A stretch of DNA of 64,000 bases from JAXDTI01 sp034090045 (GCA_034090045.1 JAXDTI010000009.1:1-64000), one strand, 5' to 3'. Shown: positions 25,945-34,680, counted from the stretch's first letter. Notes: a model not told the origin generated them from the sequence alone. Translations and numbers: made by a program.

Positions 25945-27135
25945 ATGAACGCTATCAATGCCGTAAAAAACAGCACCTTTGCAGCGTGGCTGCGCGGAGA
26001 ACACGAACTCACTGGTCGTCAGGTTCTGGTGGGTGCTGTCGCGGCTGCCGGATTGCTGGTACTGACAGCCGGAACCGCAACCGCCGTATCATATAACACG
26101 GTTACCGTCTCGATTGATGGTGCTACCAGGCAGATATCCGGTTTTGAACGAAATGTTGGTCAGTTACTTGCTGCCAACCAAATTAAAATCGGGCCAAATG
26201 ACCTGGTGGAACCAGCACAGAATGTATCACCTGCCGCAATTAGTGAGATTCGGATTTCGCGTGCTGAACCGGTTGCCGTAATCGAAAACGGACGCCTCAC
26301 CCAACGATGGGTGTCTCGTACCGAAGCCGGCAAAGTCCCTGCCGCTGATACGGCTATTGCCCTTGGAGTTTCCCGGGGCACATCAGTGGCAGACACCGCG
26401 ATTCCGGCATCCAAGCTTATTACCGTTAAACATGATGGTACTAGCACAAACCTTGGAGTACCGGAGACTGTGCAAAGCGCCGATGAGCTGATCAACACAG
26501 CCGGGATCGAATTGGAGCCGTTAGACCAGGTAAAGGTCGTTGAGGATGTTGATGGCACCACAATCACTGTGGAGCGGGTTGAGCGTGTCGCGCAGGTGGA
26601 GGAAAAAACCGTCGCTCACGAGGTGAAAACAATCGAAAACGACGAGCTTGTCAAAGGAAAGACTAGAGTAAAGACCCCCGGTAGAGACGGTAAGAAGCGG
26701 GTGTCAACCTTTGTGGAAAAGATTGATGGTGAGGTTGTACACAGCTCCGAGCCGGTTTCGCAGGAGATTGAGAAACCCGTCACCGAGGTGGTTGAGGTCG
26801 GTACCAAAGAATCCAGCGAAGTTACCTCAAGTGAACGGCTGGATTCCAATAATGTCACCCAGGATAAAACCGAGCTGATGGCACAGGCGGGAATCAGTGA
26901 GGGAGACTACGGCTATGTGGATTACATCATCAACCGGGAGTCCGGGTGGAACGCCAACGCGATTAATTCATCTTCCGGTGCCTGTGGTTTGCCGCAGGCT
27001 TTGCCTTGCTCAAAAATCGGTTCGGACTGGAACAACCCGGTTACCGCATTGAAGTGGGCAAACGGGTATGCGGTTGGACGTTACGGCTCCTGGGCGAGTG
27101 CCTATAATGCGTGGCGCGCCCAAAACTGGTGGTAG
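25945..27135 (+). CDS. Rpf-like secreted cell-wall protein (DUF348, G5, lysozyme-like domain)
   Basis: The 396-residue protein has a cytoplasmic N-terminus, one membrane/signal segment (about 27-50), two or three DUF348 repeats (about 50-215), a G5 domain (about 216-300; VEEKTVAHEVKTIENDELVKG), a short linker, and a C-terminal lytic-transglycosylase-like domain (about 325-396). The last contains YIINRESGWNANAINSSSGACGLPQALP, with a likely catalytic Glu in NRESGW. This layout matches RpfB-like proteins, but the last domain resembles the Apf/lysozyme-like type rather than the classic Rpf domain. It should act on peptidoglycan outside the cell. Position between tatD and ksgA agrees with rpfB in other actinobacteria. 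Confidence 0.85.
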   Translation: MNAINAVKNSTFAAWLRGEHELTGRQVLVGAVAAAGLLVLTAGTATAVSYNTVTVSIDGATRQISGFERNVGQLLAANQIKIGPNDLVEPAQNVSPAAISEIRISRAEPVAVIENGRLTQRWVSRTEAGKVPAADTAIALGVSRGTSVADTAIPASKLITVKHDGTSTNLGVPETVQSADELINTAGIELEPLDQVKVVEDVDGTTITVERVERVAQVEEKTVAHEVKTIENDELVKGKTRVKTPGRDGKKRVSTFVEKIDGEVVHSSEPVSQEIEKPVTEVVEVGTKESSEVTSSERLDSNNVTQDKTELMAQAGISEGDYGYVDYIINRESGWNANAINSSSGACGLPQALPCSKIGSDWNNPVTALKWANGYAVGRYGSWASAYNAWRAQNWW

Positions 27136-27152
27136 GCGCTATAGGTTTTTAA

Positions 27153-28907
27153 GTGAGTGATGTCAGGTTGTTGGGTGCCCGCGAGCTCAGAGAAATCGCT
27201 GCCCGGCTGGATTTGCGTCCCACAAAAAAACTAGGTCAAAACTTTGTCCATGACCCCGCAACAGTACGGCGTATCGCGAAACTCGCTAATCTGTATCCCG
27301 AGCAGCACGTTCTCGAAGTAGGCCCCGGTTTAGGTTCATTAACGTTGGCGCTGCTGGAGGCCGGCGCTGCCGTCACCGCAATCGAAATTGACCCGCTGCT
27401 GGCACAACAACTGCCCGCAACTGTCACTTCTCATGCCCCTGGTCGTCCTTTTCGAGTGTTAAATGCTGACGCGTTGCTCATAGATTCACCAACCCGACTA
27501 TCCGAGGCAGTGAACGCGCCCGCAGTTCAAAACCCGGCACCGTTCAAGAAAGCTCCGACTGCTTTGGTGGCGAACCTGCCCTATAACGTGGCGGTTCCCA
27601 TTTTGTTGCATTTGCTCGCGACTTTCCCGAACCTGGAATCGGTACTGGTAATGGTGCAATCAGAGGTCGCGAAGCGACTTTGCGCTCTCCCCGGTAGCAG
27701 GGTCTATGGCGTGCCATCGGCAAAACTCGCCTGGTATGGTCAGGCACGAATCGCCGGAGCTGTCTCGCGAAGTGTGTTTTGGCCGGTCCCTGGAGTTGAT
27801 TCTGAGCTAGTGTCACTGCAGGTTGAGAAATGTTTCCCGGAATCCCTCCGAGAATCGGTTTTCGCCGCAATTGACAGGGCCTTTTCGGCGCGGCGAAAAA
27901 CCCTGCGTGCACTGTTTCGTGGGGATGCCGCTGCAACAGCCAGCGGCATCGACCTGTCACGGCGCGGTGAAACCCTCAACATTGCTCAGTTTGTGCAGCT
28001 GGTCGGCGGCACTGTCCCCGCCGAGCCCCGTACCGCCATAGCTACAGCACCCGGAAAAGTGAACCTTTACTTGCGTTCCGGTCTGCCCGACGAGCGGGGA
28101 TACCATCCGCTCACCACGGTTTTTGCCGAAGTTAATCTGCGTGAAACAGTGCGGGTTCGGCTCGGCGAAACGACCGGGTTCACGGTTCAAATAACCGCTG
28201 ACAGAATCGAGGTTCCCGAGGAGCTATCACGGCTGCCAGTGGAAAAAAACCTGGCAGTACGGGCGTTACGTACGCTCGGAATATCCGGTGCCAACATTGA
28301 GATAACGAAGCAGGTTCCGGTTGCTGGCGGTATGGCTGGCGGCTCTGCAGATGCGGCTGCGACACTGCTAGCCGGCAGTAAACTCATGTCCCTGCCCGAG
28401 GATGCGGATACTCTCCACAACCTGGCTCGCGGTCTCGGCGCAGACGTGCCTTTCGGGTTGCTCGGCGGAATAGCTATAGGTGCCGGATACGGCGATAAAC
28501 TACGCAAACTGCGTGATTCTTCACCGTACCATTGGGTATTTGTGGTAACCGAAAGGGGACTGTCCACTCCAGCAGTATTCTCTGAACTCGATCGGATGCG
28601 CACCGCTGGGGAGGTGTCAAACCCCGGGTTTGGCTGGGACGGAGAGCCCACGGAACTGATTGCCGCACTCACCGATGGTAATCCGGAGAGGCTGGCGCCC
28701 CTTCTCCACAATGATCTGCAGGCGGCTGCCGTATCGTTACGTCCGGAACTGGCTGATACTCTCTCGGCTGTGGAGGCTGCCGGTGCTTTGCGAGCCATAG
28801 TATCCGGTTCTGGACCTACAGTTGCGGGGCTGTGTCGGGATGAAGAACAGGCCGTGAAGGTCGCGGAAGTGTTGCGGCAGCAAGGGTACCGGGTGATTTC
28901 CGCATGA
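27153..28907 (+). CDS. ksgA-ispE: Fused 16S rRNA dimethyladenosine transferase (KsgA) and CDP-ME kinase (IspE)
   Basis: One uninterrupted 584-codon frame joins two enzymes. Residues 1-287 are KsgA/RsmA, which dimethylates two adenines near the 3' end of 16S rRNA: LGQNF (27-31), SAM motif EVGPGLGS (55-62), catalytic NLPYN (141-145). Residues about 296-584 are IspE, the GHMP kinase of the MEP isoprenoid pathway: APGKVNLYL (299-307), PVAGGMAGGSADAA (389-402), SGSGPT near the end. The link is only about 10 residues and has no internal ATG or ribosome site. In related actinobacteria these are separate adjacent genes. The start is GTG 27153, 17 bp after the rpf stop, with a weak ribosome site. The ABC-F gene overlaps the stop (ATGA). 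Confidence 0.92.
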   Translation: MSDVRLLGARELREIAARLDLRPTKKLGQNFVHDPATVRRIAKLANLYPEQHVLEVGPGLGSLTLALLEAGAAVTAIEIDPLLAQQLPATVTSHAPGRPFRVLNADALLIDSPTRLSEAVNAPAVQNPAPFKKAPTALVANLPYNVAVPILLHLLATFPNLESVLVMVQSEVAKRLCALPGSRVYGVPSAKLAWYGQARIAGAVSRSVFWPVPGVDSELVSLQVEKCFPESLRESVFAAIDRAFSARRKTLRALFRGDAAATASGIDLSRRGETLNIAQFVQLVGGTVPAEPRTAIATAPGKVNLYLRSGLPDERGYHPLTTVFAEVNLRETVRVRLGETTGFTVQITADRIEVPEELSRLPVEKNLAVRALRTLGISGANIEITKQVPVAGGMAGGSADAAATLLAGSKLMSLPEDADTLHNLARGLGADVPFGLLGGIAIGAGYGDKLRKLRDSSPYHWVFVVTERGLSTPAVFSELDRMRTAGEVSNPGFGWDGEPTELIAALTDGNPERLAPLLHNDLQAAAVSLRPELADTLSAVEAAGALRAIVSGSGPTVAGLCRDEEQAVKVAEVLRQQGYRVISA

Positions 28908-30727
28908 GTTTCCTGACGGGTATCCAGGACGGAGCTGTGACGCTCGGGCCGCGAGAGGTACTTGCCGGTGTCACTATCGGTATCGAGGATGGTCAACGCA
29001 TAGGTGTTCTCGGATCGAATGGTGCCGGGAAAACTACTCTCATAAGGGCGCTCGCAAAGACCCAGGAATTGAGCACCGGGAGTGTTCGACGTACAGCCGG
29101 TGTGCGAATAGCCCTGCTTGACCAACGCGACTTAACTGATTCGGAGACGACTGTTCGCCAACTCGTCTATGGTAATCGGCCCGAATACGAGTGGAAGTCC
29201 GATGCCGGTTTGCGGGCTATCCGATCCGGGCTGCTTCCTGAAATTGAGCTATCTTCGCGACTGGGGGAACTCTCTGGTGGGCAGCGTCGCCGTGCCCATC
29301 TCGCAGCTCAGCTCAGTAAACCCGCCGAAATACTGTTCCTGGATGAGCCAACCAACCACCTCGATATTGCGGGAGTAAACTGGCTGGCAAAATACCTTAA
29401 CAACCGGTTTTCGGGTCGCGGTGCACTGGTGGTTGTCACCCACGACCGATGGTTTTTAGATGCGGTTTGTGAAGAAATATGGGAGGTGCTGCCTGCCGTT
29501 GACCCCGGTAAAGGTCAAGCCCAAACACCTGGACATGTTGAGAGTTATCCCGGCTCATATTCCGCTTATGTACTGGCCAGGGCAGAGCGCGCCCGGGTGG
29601 CGGAGCTGCGAGCAGAGAAACGCGAAAATATGTTGCGCAAGGAACTGGCGTGGCTTCGACGAGGCGCACCGGCACGCACCTCGAAACCCAGGTTTCGTAT
29701 TGATGCCGCTGAAACCTTGATAGCTGATGTTCCACCGCCGCGTGATTCGGTGGCGCTGGCAAAAATTGTTACCGCTCGTCAGGGCAAACGTGTCGTTGAA
29801 CTCGTCAATGTTTCCGCAGGTTACGGCGGTGAAGCGGTGCTGCATGACGTGACTTTGCGGCTCTCCCCAGGTCAGCGTCTCGGTATCGTTGGCGGCAACG
29901 GAGCCGGTAAATCGACACTGGTGCGACTGCTGGCGGGAACGCTGCAGCCGAGTGCGGGATACCGGCTGCAGGGTAAAACCGTGATTATTGGGCACCTGGA
30001 TCAGGGGTCTGTGAACCTGAAACCGGTAGAGCACCTTCGGGTGATGGAGGCAATCCGAGAAGTTGCGGACTATATTGAGACAGCCGATGGGCAGTTGAGC
30101 GCCAACCAGGTAGCCAGAATGCTCGGTTTCACCGGGGAGCGCGCCTGGACACCGGTTACGAACCTCTCCGGCGGGGAACGTCGGCGACTGCATCTGATTC
30201 GGGTGCTGATGAGTCGGCCAAACCTGCTGATTTTGGATGAGCCAACAAACGACCTTGATACCGATACTTTGGCGGCGCTAGAAGACCTGCTTGATTCCTA
30301 TCCCGCTACCCTGGTGATTGTTTCGCACGACAGGTATTTGCTGGAGCGAACCACCGACGATATGTGTGTGGTTACCGCCGCCGGTGAAGTGCGGAACCTG
30401 CCCGGCGGTATCGAACAGTACCTCGCTGAATATGCCCCGAAAGTGGAGAAGACAACCGGCACGGGGCGCGGTCACCAGGCAGATGACAACCCGATAGCTC
30501 CAAGGGGACAGAGCCGGTATAAACAGCAAAAACAATTGGCTGCTTTGCAGCGTAAAATCGATAGGCGCCGTGTCGAGCTGGATAAGCTGGATGAGCAGAT
30601 GGCGAAACTGTCAGCGGATCCGACAGCACAGAATCTGCAACGCCTGGTTGATGCCGCCGAGGAGCGCGCCGTCTTGACTGCTGAAATCGACGACCTGGAA
30701 ACCGAGTGGCTAGAGCTGTCCGACTAG
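28904..30727 (+). CDS. ABC-F family ATPase (Uup-like)
   Basis: The 607-residue soluble protein has two ABC domains with no membrane segments. The first has Walker A GSNGAGKTT, signature LSGGQRRR and Walker B ILFLDEPTNHLD; the second has GGNGAGKST, LSGGERRR and LLILDEPTNDLD. Between them is the ABC-F linker (about 215-265), rich in Arg/Lys. A C-terminal basic coiled coil (about 545-607) fits Uup-type members. ABC-F proteins act on ribosomes. Its ATG overlaps the stop of the upstream fusion gene. This gene follows ispE in many actinobacteria. Confidence 0.92.
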   Translation: MSFLTGIQDGAVTLGPREVLAGVTIGIEDGQRIGVLGSNGAGKTTLIRALAKTQELSTGSVRRTAGVRIALLDQRDLTDSETTVRQLVYGNRPEYEWKSDAGLRAIRSGLLPEIELSSRLGELSGGQRRRAHLAAQLSKPAEILFLDEPTNHLDIAGVNWLAKYLNNRFSGRGALVVVTHDRWFLDAVCEEIWEVLPAVDPGKGQAQTPGHVESYPGSYSAYVLARAERARVAELRAEKRENMLRKELAWLRRGAPARTSKPRFRIDAAETLIADVPPPRDSVALAKIVTARQGKRVVELVNVSAGYGGEAVLHDVTLRLSPGQRLGIVGGNGAGKSTLVRLLAGTLQPSAGYRLQGKTVIIGHLDQGSVNLKPVEHLRVMEAIREVADYIETADGQLSANQVARMLGFTGERAWTPVTNLSGGERRRLHLIRVLMSRPNLLILDEPTNDLDTDTLAALEDLLDSYPATLVIVSHDRYLLERTTDDMCVVTAAGEVRNLPGGIEQYLAEYAPKVEKTTGTGRGHQADDNPIAPRGQSRYKQQKQLAALQRKIDRRRVELDKLDEQMAKLSADPTAQNLQRLVDAAEERAVLTAEIDDLETEWLELSD

Positions 30728-30747
30728 CCTATGGTTTTGCGAGAGAA

Positions 30748-31257
30748 TCAGTGGTTTTCGAAAGCCAGATTCAAGCGCCGCAACATACCGGCTAGCTGCT
30801 GGCGCTCATCCTCGGACAGTGACTCTGCGAGCCGTCGTTCACTGCGTACCAGCTCCACCAATGTCTCATCGACACGCTGAATCCCTAACTCTGTGAGCCG
30901 CACCTGAACTGTTCTCCGATCGTCCACAGACGGTACCCGCTGGACGAGTTTTTGCTGTTCTAGACGATCAATGCGGTTAGTCATGGTTCCGGAAGATACC
31001 AGCAACTCGCTCATCAGGGCACCGGGAGTTAAACAGTAAGGATCCCCGGTACGTCGCAGTGACGACAGCACATCGAAAGCCCAGGGTTCCAGGTCGTGGG
31101 CAGAAAAAGCCGCCCGCCGAGCCAGGTCGAAATGCCGAGACAACCGGGAGATCCTGGAAAAAATCTGCATGGGTGACACATCCAAATCCGGGCGCTGCTC
31201 ACGCCAGGACTCGATGATTCTATCCACTTCGTCGCGGGATACGGCGCTGTCGCTCAT
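30748..31257 (-). CDS. MarR-family transcriptional regulator
   Basis: The 169-residue protein has the MarR winged-helix region at about 70-135 (LTPGALMSELLVSSGTMTNRIDRLEQQKLVQRVPSVDDRRTVQVRLTELG, with the wing DDRR motif) between dimerising helices. Its start is 13 bp downstream of the palindrome CTCGATATCGAG and exactly 6 nt after TATTTT, so the mRNA may be leaderless and self-regulated. It follows the tetR gene after only 30 bp. The same palindrome precedes icd and mdh, making this protein the best local candidate to bind it. The ligand is unknown. Confidence 0.88.
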   Translation of the reverse strand: MSDSAVSRDEVDRIIESWREQRPDLDVSPMQIFSRISRLSRHFDLARRAAFSAHDLEPWAFDVLSSLRRTGDPYCLTPGALMSELLVSSGTMTNRIDRLEQQKLVQRVPSVDDRRTVQVRLTELGIQRVDETLVELVRSERRLAESLSEDERQQLAGMLRRLNLAFENH

Positions 31258-31263
31258 ACCTCT

Positions 31264-31281
31264 AAAATACTCGATATCGAG
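31264..31281 (-). promoter_or_regulatory. marR promoter with palindromic operator candidate
   Basis: On the minus strand CTCGATATCGAG (31270-31281) runs directly into TATTTT (31264-31269), followed by 6 nt and the marR ATG. The layout is the same as at icd and mdh. Confidence 0.55.
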
Positions 31282-31284
31282 AAA

Positions 31285-31302
31285 AAATTACTCTGTATCG
31301 AG
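31285..31302 (-). promoter_or_regulatory. Second, imperfect copy of the palindrome at the tetR 3' end
   Basis: On the minus strand CTCGATACAGAG (31291-31302) followed by TAATTT differs from the main palindrome at two bases. It lies exactly 21 bp (two helix turns) from it. It is made of the last four tetR sense codons plus the TAA stop. Confidence 0.4.
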
Positions 31303-31944
31303 AGGCTTTGCGGTTTTGTTCTTCTGCTCGACTACTGTGACCAGTCTCGGCTCCTGACGTAAACCGCGCATACCGTACCAAACCAGATTTACAACGTGCG
31401 CTGCCACCTGCTCTTTTGCTGGCGAACGAACCTCCAGCCACCACTGGCCAATCTGAGAGACCACACCGACGAGCATCTGGGCATAAAGAGAAGACCAATG
31501 CTGGTCGTAGCCGCTGGCCTTGAAATTTCGAGCCAGGATATAACCGACTCGTTCTGCCACATCACCGATCACAGACGAATAGGATCCTGTCGACTGGGCG
31601 ACCGGCGAATCCCGAACCAACAGGCGAAACCCCTCAGTATTCGACTCTATGAAATCCAGTAGCGCCAGTGTTGCAGACTCCAGCATTGCTCGGGGATTTT
31701 CCTCGCTCTCCAAAGCCTCCGCGAGAGCTCGCGACAGCCCCTGAATCTCGCGGTCAATCAACACCGCGTAGATACCGTCCTTAGATCCGAAATGCTCATA
31801 CACAACGGGTTTTGATACTTTCGCGCGTGTCGCGATTTCCTCCATAGATGCCGCATCGAAACCCTTTTCGGCAAAAACATGGCGAGCTACATCGAGCAGC
31901 TGTTCACGTCGCTGCACGCCGCTCATCCGCACCCGTTTCGACAT
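31288..31944 (-). CDS. TetR-family transcriptional regulator
   Basis: The 218-residue protein has an N-terminal TetR helix-turn-helix (about 7-55: RREQLLDVARHVFAEKGFDAASMEEIATRAKVSKPVVYEHFGSKDGIY) and a variable ligand domain. The start at 31944 is preceded by GGGGAG 4 nt upstream; earlier in-frame starts run into tRNA-Gln. It ends in LDTE. Its target genes and ligand are unknown. It probably shares a transcript with marR. Confidence 0.9.
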   Translation of the reverse strand: MSKRVRMSGVQRREQLLDVARHVFAEKGFDAASMEEIATRAKVSKPVVYEHFGSKDGIYAVLIDREIQGLSRALAEALESEENPRAMLESATLALLDFIESNTEGFRLLVRDSPVAQSTGSYSSVIGDVAERVGYILARNFKASGYDQHWSSLYAQMLVGVVSQIGQWWLEVRSPAKEQVAAHVVNLVWYGMRGLRQEPRLVTVVEQKNKTAKPLDTE

Positions 31945-32047
31945 TTTACTCCCCGAAGAAACCTGTGAATCCAGCATACCGGAGCATCGCATAAGCTCAT
32001 CCCGATTCTTTGTAAAGGTGGCGTGAAATATGCGAAACTGGAAGGGA

Positions 32048-32118
32048 TCCGCCGTGGTGTAATGGCAACACTTCGGTTTTTGGTACCGACATTCTAGGTT
32101 CGAGTCCTGGCGGCGGAA
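32048..32118 (+). tRNA. tRNA-Gln (anticodon UUG)
   Basis: 71 nt. Acceptor TCCGCCG/CGGCGGA with discriminator A, D-arm GTGT/ACAC, anticodon stem TCGGT/ACCGA with loop TTTTGGT (anticodon TTG), short variable loop and CTAGG/CCTGG T-stem. The 3' CCA is not encoded. Confidence 0.95.
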
Positions 32119-32174
32119 CTGCCGGACATACAGCTCCGGCACCCAAGTCCGGGCTGGTCAGGAAAGAGGCGGCA

Positions 32175-33149
32175 ATGACACAGATCACCGAAACCGGGGA
32201 AAAACGGCTGGTACTGATTCCGGGGCGGGGATATCCGGAACTCGCGGAGGGGATCGCTGATGCGCTCGGCACCGAGTTGCTCTCCACCACGTCTTATGAC
32301 TTCGCAAATGGTGAGATATACGTCCGCTTCAACGAATCCGTTCGTGGAGCGGACGCTTTCGTTATCCAGTCCCACACCGATCCGCTCAATAAATGGATAA
32401 TGGAGCAGCTCATCATGGTTGATGCGTTGAAACGGGCTTCCGCCAAACGCATCACCGTTGTTGCGCCATTTTTCCCCTATGCCCGTCAAGACAAGAAACA
32501 TCAGGGGCGAGAACCGATATCGGCGCGGCTCGTAGCAGACCTTTTCAAGACCGCCGGTGCCGACCGCATAATGTCGGTAGACCTACACGCCGCCCAGGAA
32601 CAGGGCTTTTTCGACGGTCCATGGGATCACCTGGTCGCCCAGCCGGTACTGATTGACTACATGAAAACCAGGGTGGGCCCGGCGGAAGAAGTCACTGTCG
32701 TCTCCCCGGATGCCGGGCGTATCCGGGTCGCCGAAAAGTGGGCGAATAAGCTCGGCGGCACCGAGTTAGCTTTCATTCATAAAACCCGTGACACTACCCG
32801 CCCGAATGTTAGCGTCTCGGGACGGGTTGTGGGTATCGTTGAGGGTCGCACTTGCATCTTGGTTGATGATCTGATTGACACCGGCGGAACGATAGCGAAA
32901 GCGGTAAAGGTGCTCTTGGCGCAGGGAGCTAAGGATGTTATTGTGGCAGCCACTCACGGGGTGTTCTCCCCGCCAGCGGCAAAGCGATTGAGCGAGTGTG
33001 GTGCCCGCGAAGTGGTGGTTTGCGACACCCTGCCGATAGCTCCGGAAAAGCGGTTCCCGCAGCTCACAATCCTACCGATTGCTCCGCTGTTAGCTCGCGC
33101 AATCAAAGCCGTATTCGATGACGGCTCGGTGACTGCGCTTTTCGACTGA
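32175..33149 (+). CDS. prs: Ribose-phosphate pyrophosphokinase (PRPP synthetase)
   Basis: The 324-residue enzyme makes PRPP from ribose 5-phosphate and ATP for nucleotide, His and Trp synthesis. Signatures are FANGEIYVRFNESVRGAD, VVAPFFPYARQDKK (flexible loop), SVDLHAAQEQGFF (Mg-binding) and the PRPP-binding CILVDDLIDTGGT near residue 235. It has an AGGCGG-type ribosome site close to the ATG. It is in the conserved prs-rplY-pth-mfd order; glmU, often just upstream of prs in actinobacteria, is absent here. Confidence 0.97.
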   Translation: MTQITETGEKRLVLIPGRGYPELAEGIADALGTELLSTTSYDFANGEIYVRFNESVRGADAFVIQSHTDPLNKWIMEQLIMVDALKRASAKRITVVAPFFPYARQDKKHQGREPISARLVADLFKTAGADRIMSVDLHAAQEQGFFDGPWDHLVAQPVLIDYMKTRVGPAEEVTVVSPDAGRIRVAEKWANKLGGTELAFIHKTRDTTRPNVSVSGRVVGIVEGRTCILVDDLIDTGGTIAKAVKVLLAQGAKDVIVAATHGVFSPPAAKRLSECGAREVVVCDTLPIAPEKRFPQLTILPIAPLLARAIKAVFDDGSVTALFD

Positions 33150-33219
33150 TTTCAAACAGGTACAGATTTCACTACAGAAGAGAATCAAGGAAAGTACGCC
33201 AAAGAGCGATCGGCGCGAA

Positions 33220-33249
33220 TTGCCGGTGTGTGGTCGAGACAGTTAAGAT
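33220..33249 (+). promoter_or_regulatory. Promoter of rplY
   Basis: TTGCCG (33220-33225) and TAAGAT (33244-33249) are 18 bp apart. A transcript would start near 33256 and have a leader of about 147 nt before rplY. Confidence 0.55.
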
Positions 33250-33318
33250 TAACTGGTGCCTCGGCGAGGGGCTCGGCAACTGCTGGAGCCCGTTATCGAC
33301 GCGGCCGCGAGTTCAGTT

Positions 33319-33385
33319 GCGGCGAAAGCCGCTTATTTCTTGCGTCCTTCCGGGGCCAGCATGGCTGGTAAAACCCCAGCCCCGT
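33319..33385 (+). promoter_or_regulatory. Structured leader of rplY, possible attenuator
   Basis: GCGGC-GAAA-GCCGC (33319-33332) is followed by TTATTTCTT, like an intrinsic terminator. Next comes a nested structure with CCAGC-ATG-GCTGG inside GGGG/CCCC arms (about 33353-33385), ending just before the GAGAAAGGA ribosome site. Ribosomal protein leaders are often self-regulated; here this is inference. Confidence 0.4.
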
Positions 33386-33402
33386 TGAGAAAGGATGCCG
33401 AT

Positions 33403-34026
33403 ATGACAACAGTTGCAAATATAATCACCGGTTCTGTTCGCACCGAGACCGGTAAAGGCGCTGCCCGTCGGGCTCGCCGCTCCGGCAATATCCCGGGTGT
33501 CGTTTACGGTCACGGTATCGACAATACCTCGGTGAATCTGCCTGCCCACGAGGTCTTCCTCGCGGTCAAAGACTCTGCAAACGCCCTTATCGAATTATCT
33601 TTGGACGGTCAGGAGCACCTGACTCTGGTAAAGGATGTGCAGCGCCACCCGGTACGCCGCGACATTCTTCACGTGGATTTGATGGCTATTTCCCGCGATG
33701 AGAAAGTCGAAGTGGAGGTTCCGGTTACCGTCACCGGAGAACTGGCTGGCGGTCTGGTGCACGCCCAGGATTTGTTCGCTATCGAGGTGGAGGCTCCGGC
33801 CCTGGCAATCCCAGAGGAAATCACGGTTTCCATACAGGGGCTCGGCGAGGGAGACGCGATCCACGTCAGCGACGTTGCTTTCCCCGATGGTGTCACGCCC
33901 AAAGCAGACCCGGAAGAAATCGTCGTCTCGGTTATGGCTGCGGCTGAAGAGCCGGAAACCGAGCAGGTCATCGAGGGTGAAGCTGAAGCTCAGGCAGCGG
34001 AAGAACCGGCTGCTGACGCTGAATAA
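33403..34026 (+). CDS. rplY: 50S ribosomal protein L25 (Ctc/TL5 long form)
   Basis: The 207-residue protein has the 5S rRNA-binding L25 N-domain (about 5-95: RTETGKGAARRARRSGNIPGVVYG, VKDVQRHPVRRDILHVDL) and the C-terminal TL5/CTC beta domain (about 96-185), then an acidic Glu/Ala tail. The start ATG 33403 has GAGAAAGGA upstream; an in-frame start at 33256 would lie at the transcription start and was rejected. Confidence 0.95.
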   Translation: MTTVANIITGSVRTETGKGAARRARRSGNIPGVVYGHGIDNTSVNLPAHEVFLAVKDSANALIELSLDGQEHLTLVKDVQRHPVRRDILHVDLMAISRDEKVEVEVPVTVTGELAGGLVHAQDLFAIEVEAPALAIPEEITVSIQGLGEGDAIHVSDVAFPDGVTPKADPEEIVVSVMAAAEEPETEQVIEGEAEAQAAEEPAADAE

Positions 34027-34036
34027 TTTTCAAGGC

Positions 34037-34065
34037 GGGGGCGGAGCACCGATTGCTCCGCCCCC
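34037..34065 (+). terminator. Hairpin between rplY and pth
   Basis: A 12-bp GC-rich stem (34037-34048 with 34054-34065) closes a CCGAT loop and is followed by CCTTTCC. The poor T-tract suggests partial termination. Confidence 0.6.
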
Positions 34066-34092
34066 CCTTTCCTACACGAAAATAGGTGCACT

Positions 34093-34680
34093 ATGTTTCT
34101 GGTATTCGGTCTCGGAAATCCCGGGGAAAAGTATGCCGGTACCAGGCATAATGTGGGTCGAATCACGGTGGAGTTGCTGGCTGAACAGACCGGTGAGAGT
34201 TTTGGTCAAGAAGCTAGGTTCGGTGCCTATACAGCGACTATACGCATGGGTGCTGAAAAAGTGATGCTCGGGTATTCGGCGGGTTACATGAACGACTCGG
34301 GACGCCCCCTCGGTGCCCTCGCCCGATACTATCGACTGGATCCGAGTTCTGATCTGCTGGTCATCCATGACGATTTAGATCTGCCGGAGCACACATTACG
34401 GTTGGCTCGTAACCGTTCGGAAGCCGGTCACAACGGACTGAAATCCATAACACAACACCTTGGAACCAGGGATTATGCAAGGCTTCGTATCGGAATCGGT
34501 CGCCCACCAGGATACGGAGATAAGCGTCAGGAAGTGGTCTCATGGGTGCTTGGGCGTGCCCGAGACAATCTCGAATGGGACGTGACCTATTCGCTCGCAG
34601 CGGATGCTGTAACCGACTGTGTTGAGAACGGTTTTCTTGCTGCTCAGGGGCATTTGCATAGCGCTCAAAAGCGGGGGTGA
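34093..34680 (+). CDS. pth: Peptidyl-tRNA hydrolase
   Basis: The 195-residue enzyme frees tRNA from stalled peptidyl-tRNA. Motifs are VFGLGNPGEKYAGTRHNVG (catalytic His in RHN), GYMNDSG, IHDDLDLP and GHNGLKSI, all in family order. It starts at ATG 34093, and mfd begins 4 bp after its stop. Confidence 0.97.
   Translation: MFLVFGLGNPGEKYAGTRHNVGRITVELLAEQTGESFGQEARFGAYTATIRMGAEKVMLGYSAGYMNDSGRPLGALARYYRLDPSSDLLVIHDDLDLPEHTLRLARNRSEAGHNGLKSITQHLGTRDYARLRIGIGRPPGYGDKRQEVVSWVLGRARDNLEWDVTYSLAADAVTDCVENGFLAAQGHLHSAQKRG

Noticed and set aside
28187..29125. 312-codon minus-strand frame across the IspE end and ABC-F start
   Set aside because: Both plus-strand genes are clearly real here; the frame is Ser/Arg-rich and typical of antisense shadow.
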